A DNA stretch of 64,000 nucleotides from contig NZ_FOYZ01000018.1 in assembly GCF_900112775.1 (NCBI RefSeq), positions 1-64,000 of the forward strand, read 5' to 3'. The position numbers and the translations under genes were made by a program. How positions within the stretch are numbered: position 1 is the stretch's first letter; each line of letters begins with the position of its first letter. This DNA comes from Anaeromicropila populeti. Its GTDB lineage: Bacteria; Bacillota; Clostridia; Lachnospirales; Lachnospiraceae. Positions 29,349 through 36,166 of this stretch are shown in pieces. The notes beneath the pieces were generated by a model. That model made no database searches. It was not told where the DNA came from and saw nothing but the letters and a program-made list of their open reading frames with translations.

Positions 29349-30362
29349 TTATCTTCTTCCTATTTCCGTATCCTGTGTTGTCAATACACTATTTTCTTTT
29401 ATATAATTCACAACATCTTCTAACTGAGTAAAAGCTAAACCAACATAGCTGTCTGCTGCTCCATAATAAATTGCAATTCTTCCTGTATCAGCATCATGTA
29501 AAGTTGCACATGGAAAGCATACATTAGGTACAAATCCTCTTTCTTCATACCACTCTTCTGGAGTAAGTAAAAAGTTTTCACATCTATATTTTACAATAGA
29601 TGGATTATCAATATCTAAAATTGCACCACCAATACTATAAACAAAACCATTACATGTTCCACTTACACCATGATAGAACATCAGCCAGCCTTCATCTGTT
29701 TCAATTGGTGCTGCTCCTCCACCAATTTTAACGGATTCCCACCATTCAGCTCCTCTTCCCATTACATGTCTGTGCTTACCCCAATAAACTAAATCAGGAC
29801 TTTCACTAAGGAAAATATCTCCAAAAGGTGTATGACCACTATCACTTGGTCGTGACAGCATCATATAATTACCATTTATTTTTCTTGGAAATAGAACAGC
29901 ATTTCTGTTAAATGGAATAAATGGATTTTCCAAACGTACGAATGTCTTAAAATCTGTTGTTTTTGCTAATCCAATAGCTGCTCCGTAAAAATCTGTACAC
30001 CACATAATATAATATGTATCCTCAACTTTTACTAATCTAGGATCATACGCATAATTTGGCATAAAATCGTTTCCATCTTCGTCAACAAAATGAATTTTTT
30101 CTTCATTAAATGTCCAGTGAACTGCATCCTTACTATGACCTAAGTATATATATGAAATTCCGTTTGTTTGTTCTCCACGGAAAACTCCTATAAATTCCCC
30201 ATTATAAGGCATGACTGCACTGTTAAAAATTCTTGCTACATTTTTCAATGGATTTCTTTCAATAATAGGATTTTCGTTAAATCTCCAGACAGGTGCATTT
30301 TTTAGTCCCTCTGGTTTTTCTTGCCAAGGCATGTTAGGTAGTGCTTCTCCAATTATCTTCAT
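29349..30362 (-). CDS. GH130 phosphorylase, beta-1,4-mannooligosaccharide phosphorylase type (GH130_2)
   Basis: Releases mannose-1-phosphate from the non-reducing end of manno-oligosaccharides. 337 aa, shorter than the neighbour and typical of GH130_2. Conserved parts are RIFNSAVMPYNGEFIGVFRGEQ, DPRLVKVEDTYYIMWCTDFYG and a C-terminal IYYGAADSYVGLAF. A GGAGAC-like ribosome site precedes the ATG. It lies first among the enzymes after the permease genes. The two GH130 genes are clearly different paralogues, one for oligosaccharides and one for mannosyl-glucose. Confidence 0.9.
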   Translation of the reverse strand: MKIIGEALPNMPWQEKPEGLKNAPVWRFNENPIIERNPLKNVARIFNSAVMPYNGEFIGVFRGEQTNGISYIYLGHSKDAVHWTFNEEKIHFVDEDGNDFMPNYAYDPRLVKVEDTYYIMWCTDFYGAAIGLAKTTDFKTFVRLENPFIPFNRNAVLFPRKINGNYMMLSRPSDSGHTPFGDIFLSESPDLVYWGKHRHVMGRGAEWWESVKIGGGAAPIETDEGWLMFYHGVSGTCNGFVYSIGGAILDIDNPSIVKYRCENFLLTPEEWYEERGFVPNVCFPCATLHDADTGRIAIYYGAADSYVGLAFTQLEDVVNYIKENSVLTTQDTEIGRR

Positions 30363-30397
30363 TTTTAAGTCTCCTCTTCTTTTATTTCATATTTATA

Positions 30398-31231
30398 CTA
30401 GCCCTTTACAGAACCATTTGTTAATCCACTATATATTTGCTTTTGACAAAATATAAATATAAGAAATGCTGGTGCCATGGTAATAAGAACACCTGCACAG
30501 ATTAAATTGTACTGGCTTCCAACTGGCCCTGTGAATTTATACAGTGATGTTGCTACTGTAACTAATTTATCTTTTGATTGTAAATACAAATTAGCCATAT
30601 AGTATTCATTGTAGGTTCCTACTCCCTTTAAAATCATACACGTTACAATTGCTGGTTTTAAAAGAGGAAATAGAATTTTAAAAAATACACCATAATAACT
30701 TGCTCCATCAATAATTGCTGATTCATCAATTGATACTGGAATATTTTCAAAAAATTGAAGAAATATATAAATTGATATAATATCTGTACCCATCATCAAA
30801 ATCATATATCCTACTAGTTTATCTACAAGTCCAACACTATACATAATCTGATAGACTGTTACTTGGGTTGCAATACCTGGAATTAATGTAGCAAATAAAA
30901 ACAAATTCCGAATCAAACCATTTCCTAAAAACTTAAATCGATTTAATACATATGCAAGCATTGTTCCAAATAGTATAGAGCCCAATAATACAAAAACCAA
31001 AATAATAGCTGAATTCTTAAACGCCAGAAGCATATCTGCATTTTTAAATACTGCTATGAAATTATCAAAATTCAGCCAGTTCTTTGGAAGCTGCATTACA
31101 TTTGTGTTATAATACTCATCGTCTGTTTTAAAAGCAGTAATGACACAACTAGCAACAGGCAAAACCGAAATAAAAGCTCCTACTATTAAAGAAAAGTACA
31201 TAATTATCCTAAAAAATATCTTCTTAATCAC
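30398..31231 (-). CDS. Carbohydrate ABC transporter permease (MalG/AraQ-like), GTG start
   Basis: Inner-membrane permease of the CUT1 class, 277 aa from the GTG at 31231. That start lies 1 nt after the upstream permease stop and is preceded by a G-rich ribosome site (7 Gs at 31241-31247), whereas an ATG at 31300 would lie deep in the upstream gene. Six hydrophobic segments are seen, and the EAA loop reads ESAIIDGASYYGVFFKILFPLLKPA-like (about residues 184-208). It pairs with the upstream permease and the solute-binding protein to import manno-oligosaccharides. No ATPase gene is in the operon; CUT1 systems often use a shared MsmK-type ATPase encoded elsewhere. Confidence 0.88.
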   Translation of the reverse strand: MIKKIFFRIIMYFSLIVGAFISVLPVASCVITAFKTDDEYYNTNVMQLPKNWLNFDNFIAVFKNADMLLAFKNSAIILVFVLLGSILFGTMLAYVLNRFKFLGNGLIRNLFLFATLIPGIATQVTVYQIMYSVGLVDKLVGYMILMMGTDIISIYIFLQFFENIPVSIDESAIIDGASYYGVFFKILFPLLKPAIVTCMILKGVGTYNEYYMANLYLQSKDKLVTVATSLYKFTGPVGSQYNLICAGVLITMAPAFLIFIFCQKQIYSGLTNGSVKG

Positions 31232-31232
31232 G

Positions 31233-32228
31233 TTATGCCACCCCCCCGTTGCGTTTTGCAAGTTTTCTATGCGTTTTCTTTGAAACACTATCATTATCAT
31301 CGTTTAATACTTTTAACATTACAAACTTTTGTATCATAGTTGCAATAAATATAATAGCTAACAATACAATTGCCATTGCAGACGCCAATCCTACCTTCTG
31401 GTTTGTATGCGCTACTTTATTCATAACCCAGAAATAAGTTGCTGTACCCAAAGTACCATTTGTAATTACATAAGGAGGTTCAAAGGCACTTAGAGCACCA
31501 GTAATTGATAGAATTAAATTTAATACAACAATTGTTTTAATAGATGGCAAAATAATAAATTTAAATTGATGCCACTTATTTGCACCATCTAATGATGATG
31601 CTTCATATAATTCACTATCTACTGACATTATTGCACCAATAAATAACACCATGCTTTGTCCCATATATCTCCATATGGATGACGCTGCAAGAGAAAAATT
31701 ATTTATTTTTGTATCTTTAAGCCAATAAGGCAAATTTTCCAAATTAAATCCAAGCCAACTAAGTACAGTATCTAAAACAAATCCTCTTGTATAGAAGAAT
31801 TTAAAAATAAATCCTACTGCAATCCCACAAACAAGGTACGGAAAAAACATTGCTCCTTTAAAAAAGTTTCCTCCCTTTACTTTAAAACTTAACAGAGTAG
31901 CAAAATACAATGCCAATGCTAATTGTAAAAAAGCTCCTCCCATATAATATAAACTCAGCCACAACGCCCTGAAACAATCATCTCTTTTAAAAACGTCCAC
32001 GTAATTATCTAATCCAACAAAAGTTCTTGGACCTGTATATTTCATTTTGTAAAAACTAAACTGAACCATTTTGGCAAATGGAACATACGTAAAAGTTAAT
32101 AACAGGAATAATGGTACTGCCATAAATAAAATAATTATAGTGGCTCTTTGACCTTTTCCACTCTTTAACCAACTTAACAGGTTAAAAGGTTTTTTACTTT
32201 TTGACGTGTTACTAATGTTCTCTCCCAT
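31233..32228 (-). CDS. Carbohydrate ABC transporter permease (MalF/UgpA-like)
   Basis: 331-aa permease of the CUT1 class with a cytoplasmic Lys/Ser-rich N-terminus (about 30 residues) and six hydrophobic segments. The EAA loop is seen as YEASSLDGANKWHQFKFIILP (about residues 208-228). It sits between the binding-protein and second permease genes and has AGGAGG-type ribosome site before the ATG. Predicted to form the channel with its partner. Its last codons contain the G7 run that also serves as the ribosome site of the next gene. Confidence 0.9.
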   Translation of the reverse strand: MGENISNTSKSKKPFNLLSWLKSGKGQRATIIILFMAVPLFLLLTFTYVPFAKMVQFSFYKMKYTGPRTFVGLDNYVDVFKRDDCFRALWLSLYYMGGAFLQLALALYFATLLSFKVKGGNFFKGAMFFPYLVCGIAVGFIFKFFYTRGFVLDTVLSWLGFNLENLPYWLKDTKINNFSLAASSIWRYMGQSMVLFIGAIMSVDSELYEASSLDGANKWHQFKFIILPSIKTIVVLNLILSITGALSAFEPPYVITNGTLGTATYFWVMNKVAHTNQKVGLASAMAIVLLAIIFIATMIQKFVMLKVLNDDNDSVSKKTHRKLAKRNGGVA

Positions 32229-32301
32229 GTTAACCTCCTGTTAATCATGAGCCAGGGAATAAATCCCCTAGCTCACTATTTTATAAAAAGTATTGTATCC
32301 T

Positions 32302-33684
32302 CTATTCCTCAGTTACTTCAATTCCTAAAGATGATTGTGCATCAGACCATTTTTGATTCCACTCATCCATTACTTCATCAAGAGTAGCTGTACCATTTAA
32401 TGCATTCTCTAAAATTAGACAATCTGGCGTATTATCTGTATTAATACCTACTTCTGACTCTCTGTTAAGTTCATTAAATAGAGACTCTTCACCTTCTGGA
32501 GCAGGATTATCTACTACTAATTCCACACCATCAAATGCATCCAATACTGCTGGTAATTGAGAACCTTTTACAATTGGAACTCCACCTTGATCAAAAGCAA
32601 AATTAGATTTTTCTGTCAACCATTTAATATATAACATAGATGCAATTTGTTCATCAGTAGATATTTTTGAATTAATTGCATAGCAATAATCCGGAGCAGC
32701 ACTGGCATATTGTTTTCCACCTACAGAAATAGGGAATGGCATATATCCAATATCATCTGCATTATCACCTGCATCCTGCATTTGTACTACAGCCCATGAA
32801 CCAAGTACCATTGTACCAATTTCACCTCTGTTAATCATACCCTTACAGCCTTCCCAGTCAGTTGTTGTTGGGTCATCTTCAATTAATCCTCTTGATACAG
32901 CCTCATATAATACATAATATACAGCATAAGGTCCTGTCATATCGTCCTTTTTTGAAAATGGATTTGAAGAATGAACTAATTTATTATTCATAAAATCAGG
33001 ATCTCCAGTTGCAGAACCACCTAAATATGCATCCCACGCACCCATTGTCCAAGCTGCTGCAAAGTTAGAATACATTGGAATTGCTTCTGTGTTATCTTTA
33101 ATTTTTTGCAATGCATCTAAAAACTCATCTGGAGTCTTTGGCATTTCTGTAATTCCAGCTGCTTCAAATACTTTTTTATTATATACAATACCTTGTACAT
33201 TAGCTACAGATGGTATACCATATACCTGTCCTTGATATGATTTATCATTTAAGAAATCATATGTTTGATCCAAAGTTTCTTTATCACCAAAAGATACAAA
33301 TAAATCTGGAAATTCATTTTTATCTACTGATGTTGGTAACATACAGATATCGCCCCAGTCATCTGTTGTCAGTCTTGTTGGCATATCATCAGAATAAGTA
33401 GTTGTTGTTTCATACGTAATCTTGATATTTGGATAAAGCTCATTAAACTGCTTAATGTAATCTTGAAATACAGTATCTTGCAGATCTGTTCTATGAGAAA
33501 GAAACTTAATATCTGCTGATAAGTCAGTATAATCCTCTCCTAATTTGAGTTCAGAAAAAGATGGTGTTCCTTCCTTATCAGTTGTTTCTTCTTTTTCTGT
33601 TTTCTTCTCACCACAAGAAACCATAGATAGTGAAAAAACTAAAACTAAGAATAGACTTAAAAATCTTTTTGTTGTTTTTTTCAT
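32302..33684 (-). CDS. ABC transporter solute-binding lipoprotein for manno-oligosaccharides (inferred)
   Basis: 460-aa extracellular sugar-binding protein of family 1. The N-terminus MKKTTKRFLSLFLVLVFSLS continues to MVSCGEKK, a lipoprotein signal with Cys at about 24. The mature part has the usual tandem-lobe fold with SHRTDLQDTVFQDYIKQFNELYPNI at the start. It is the first gene of the mannan operon, and the upstream 416 bp hold candidate operator sites. The ligand is inferred from the enzymes downstream, not from the protein itself. Confidence 0.9.
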   Translation of the reverse strand: MKKTTKRFLSLFLVLVFSLSMVSCGEKKTEKEETTDKEGTPSFSELKLGEDYTDLSADIKFLSHRTDLQDTVFQDYIKQFNELYPNIKITYETTTTYSDDMPTRLTTDDWGDICMLPTSVDKNEFPDLFVSFGDKETLDQTYDFLNDKSYQGQVYGIPSVANVQGIVYNKKVFEAAGITEMPKTPDEFLDALQKIKDNTEAIPMYSNFAAAWTMGAWDAYLGGSATGDPDFMNNKLVHSSNPFSKKDDMTGPYAVYYVLYEAVSRGLIEDDPTTTDWEGCKGMINRGEIGTMVLGSWAVVQMQDAGDNADDIGYMPFPISVGGKQYASAAPDYCYAINSKISTDEQIASMLYIKWLTEKSNFAFDQGGVPIVKGSQLPAVLDAFDGVELVVDNPAPEGEESLFNELNRESEVGINTDNTPDCLILENALNGTATLDEVMDEWNQKWSDAQSSLGIEVTEE

Positions 33685-33789
33685 AATTGCCCTCCTTATT
33701 ACATAATTAATTGTTAAGTTATTTAGGTTAAAAGTTCATTTAATTAACTTAAATATATATTAACTTATTTTACTCAAAAAATCATCAAT

Positions 33790-33818
33790 TTATCTTGCTA
33801 ATAATCATATTATCTTGC
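33790..33818 (-). promoter_or_regulatory. Direct repeat, candidate AraC-family activator site
   Basis: TTATCTTGC occurs at 33790-33798 and again at 33810-33818, a perfect 9-nt direct repeat with 20-bp period (two helical turns). AraC-family monomers with two helix-turn-helix motifs typically bind tandem half-sites at this spacing. The site lies about 106 bp upstream of the binding-protein start codon, and an AraC regulator gene lies 1.4 kb away. Confidence 0.55.
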
Positions 33819-33910
33819 ACTATTTGTAATTAATAGTTATAAAACTTAATATTATTTTTACTATTTTGTTAATTTTTTAAAGAAATGATTCATCAAAAAG
33901 TTATTATATG

Positions 33911-33927
33911 TTAATGTTTAACATTAA
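33911..33927. promoter_or_regulatory. Palindrome, candidate LacI-family operator 1
   Basis: TTAATGTT-T-AACATTAA is a perfect inverted repeat with 8-nt arms and 1-nt centre. It lies 227 bp upstream of the binding-protein gene and 174 bp after the LacI gene stop. LacI-family proteins bind such symmetrical sites; the exact consensus for this regulator is unknown. Confidence 0.5.
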
Positions 33928-33940
33928 AAGCTTTGTAATT

Positions 33941-33960
33941 TAATTTAACTTGTTAAATTA
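33941..33960. promoter_or_regulatory. Palindrome, candidate LacI-family operator 2
   Basis: TAATTTAAC-TT-GTTAAATTA, a perfect 9-nt-arm inverted repeat with a 2-nt centre. Its centre lies about 31 bp from that of the first palindrome, close to three helical turns, so two dimers could bind on one face. AT-rich chance symmetry is possible but less likely for two neighbouring perfect sites. Confidence 0.5.
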
Positions 33961-34100
33961 GCAAATAATATTACTTAATGCTTCACTAAATTACTTTACA
34001 TCAATTATAAATTAAGGCCTGAATTCATTTAAAAATAATATTTTAACTATTACTTTTAATAGAAGCACGCCTTAAAGTACTTATATTTAACTAATAACTG

Positions 34101-35117
34101 TTACTTATTATTGACTTTACAAACACTTTCTCGAATAATTAATTTACTCTCTATAATCTTCATTCCTGTTGTATGATGCTGTCCCCTTACTTTCTTTATA
34201 ATAAGATCTGCTGCTGCTTCTGTCATTGCCTCAATATCTACATCTACAGTTGTAAACTTTAAAGTTGATAGTGTTGAAAAAATAAAATTGTCATAGCCTA
34301 CCACAGATATGTCTTCTGGTACTTTATACCCCATTGCTTTTAATTTTTTTACTAAAATATAGCAAACTTTATCACAGCAGCATACAAATGCTGTTGGCAT
34401 ATCATTTAAATCTGGCAATAATATTTCAATTAAATTACCTTCTTCATCTCTATCCTCGAGAATCCATTTCTTTTCAACATCCAGGCTGCTTTCAATAAGT
34501 GCTTTATAATAACCAATATATCGATCCAAAATACTATTGGTAGCAAATATGCTTCCAACAAAACCAATCCTTTTATGCCCATTGCTAATCAAATAATTAG
34601 TGGCTTTATAACTCCCATATACAGAATCACTTATAATAGCGTCCACGCTTTGCTTCTTATCATAATAATCAAGTAACAAAACATTTTGTTCAGCATGTAT
34701 TAGCATATCCGTATAGGAAGAACTAAATTGTCCTAACAAAATTAATCCATCTACTTTATTATTTTCAAGCAGCTTAGGCATAACTAATTCCTTTTCATCC
34801 TTTGACGTCACAATTTCCATAATTCCATAAAAATTATATCTTGCTAATGCCTGAACTAGATTCTGATACATTTTTAAATAAAATGCATTTTCATCTTCTC
34901 TAACAAATCGATTTGCAATTACAACACCAATATTTCCACTTTCACACTGAAGTACTGTATTATTTCCATACCGGTATCCTAATTCATTTGCTACTTCTTT
35001 AATTGTTTTTCTAATTTCATCACTTACACCATCTTTATCCGATAATGCCTTGGAAACAGTAACTGCGCTAACCCCAACTCTTTCAGCTATGTCCTTTAGT
35101 GTAACGTTTTTTTTCAT
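34101..35117 (-). CDS. LacI-family transcriptional regulator
   Basis: 338 aa. N-terminal helix-turn-helix NVTLKDIAERVGVSAVTVSKALSDKDGVS (residues 4-32), then a periplasmic-binding-protein type I sensor domain to the C-terminus. It lies just upstream of the mannan operon on the same strand, with ACGGAGGAGAG before the ATG. Very probably a repressor of that operon that responds to a manno-oligosaccharide or a breakdown product; ligand inferred from context. Confidence 0.92.
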   Translation of the reverse strand: MKKNVTLKDIAERVGVSAVTVSKALSDKDGVSDEIRKTIKEVANELGYRYGNNTVLQCESGNIGVVIANRFVREDENAFYLKMYQNLVQALARYNFYGIMEIVTSKDEKELVMPKLLENNKVDGLILLGQFSSSYTDMLIHAEQNVLLLDYYDKKQSVDAIISDSVYGSYKATNYLISNGHKRIGFVGSIFATNSILDRYIGYYKALIESSLDVEKKWILEDRDEEGNLIEILLPDLNDMPTAFVCCCDKVCYILVKKLKAMGYKVPEDISVVGYDNFIFSTLSTLKFTTVDVDIEAMTEAAADLIIKKVRGQHHTTGMKIIESKLIIRESVCKVNNK

Positions 35118-35185
35118 TTTACTCTCCTCCGTTCAATTTAAACCTTTGTAACCATTGAATTCTGTCTTTTAAACACTACTAAAAC

Positions 35186-35214
35186 TTGATTTTCCTTTTC
35201 GGTTGATATATAAT
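35186..35214 (+). promoter_or_regulatory. Sigma-A promoter of the AraC-family gene
   Basis: TTGATT at 35186-35191, 17-bp spacer, perfect TATAAT at 35209-35214. The start codon is 28 bp downstream, preceded by GAGGTGA. Confidence 0.8.
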
Positions 35215-35242
35215 TTGTAAAAAATGTTGAGGTGACAAGCTA

Positions 35243-36166
35243 ATGCAAAACTTTGAAAAAGAATATCTTAATGCAGTAATTACCAAACGAGAGCCTATAT
35301 TATCCGCAAAAAATTCTCCTTTTTCATTAAAATTTGTTTCCGTATCCTGTTTTGCATTACAAAACCTTTTCTATATGCAAAACTTTGGTACTCGTGATAC
35401 TCAATATCCATTTCTATTAGAACTAGAACATTTTAATTCTTACCTAGTGCTTTACACCAAGAGTGGAAAAGGTAAACTTTCTTATAAAAATGAATTTTAT
35501 ATTTTGCATCCTGACACTGTATTATTTATTAATTGTTCTAACTACTTTAAACTTGAGTTATTTGAATCAAGTAACTGGTCTTTTGACTGGATATATTTAA
35601 ATGGGTTTCAGATTCAGACCTACTTCAATTTGTACTGTCAGAAAGCAAATCCTGTTTTTTCATTAAAACCTCTTTCTCAAATACCAAATCTAATTAAGAA
35701 GTTAATTAGTATTGAAACCTTAAAAATAACTGAAGGGGAACTTATTACTTCTATGCTAATAACAAATTTGTTAACACATTTGATACTTGAAAAGGAAACA
35801 TCATACCTTGTAGATGAAAAAATTCCAGCTTATGTTCTGAAAATCAAAGAACTATTTGATACAAAATACCAGGACAATTATACCCTGCACTTGCTATCTG
35901 CTCAGTTTCACGTAAGTAAATTTACATTGACAAGAGAGTTTTCAAAATATATTCATTCATCACCCATAGATTATTTAATACAACGTCGAATATCAGTTGC
36001 ACAGGATTTACTGAGAAATACCGATCTTCCAGTAAATGAAATTGCTTTGAATATAGGAATAGATAATCCAACACATTTTATTAATTTATTTAAAAAACGT
36101 ATTGGATTAACTCCTTTACAATACCGCAATCAGAAAAACACCTGTACTACTCCTGATGTTCCTTAA
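35243..36166 (+). CDS. AraC-family transcriptional regulator
   Basis: 307 aa. An N-terminal cupin-like sensor (about residues 50-170, with SGKGKLSYKNEFYILHPDTVLF) and a C-terminal pair of helix-turn-helix motifs (LSAQFHVSKFTLTREFSKYI and VNEIALNIGIDNPTHFINLFKKR, about residues 220-290). It is transcribed divergently from the LacI gene and convergently with the alpha-galactosidase, whose 3' end it overlaps by 20 bp. Context implies it activates the galactomannan genes; this is inference. Confidence 0.9.
   Translation: MQNFEKEYLNAVITKREPILSAKNSPFSLKFVSVSCFALQNLFYMQNFGTRDTQYPFLLELEHFNSYLVLYTKSGKGKLSYKNEFYILHPDTVLFINCSNYFKLELFESSNWSFDWIYLNGFQIQTYFNLYCQKANPVFSLKPLSQIPNLIKKLISIETLKITEGELITSMLITNLLTHLILEKETSYLVDEKIPAYVLKIKELFDTKYQDNYTLHLLSAQFHVSKFTLTREFSKYIHSSPIDYLIQRRISVAQDLLRNTDLPVNEIALNIGIDNPTHFINLFKKRIGLTPLQYRNQKNTCTTPDVP

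Larger units (their letters stand above)
33685..34100. promoter_or_regulatory. Regulatory region of the mannan operon
   Basis: 416 bp of very AT-rich DNA between the binding-protein start and the LacI gene stop. It contains a direct repeat and two perfect palindromes, listed separately. A sigma-A promoter with a good -35 box is not evident on the minus strand (TTGAGT near 33770 with a weak -10 is the best I see), which suits an activator-dependent promoter. No coding or structured RNA feature was recognised. Confidence 0.6.

Noticed and set aside
33211-33401. Open frame antisense to the mannan solute-binding protein
   Set aside because: No ribosome site, low-complexity sequence and antisense to a well-supported lipoprotein gene.
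34012-34075. Inverted repeat TTAAGGC ... GCCTTAA after the LacI gene as a terminator
   Set aside because: The arms are only 7 nt with a loop of about 50 nt, too weak to call a terminator.
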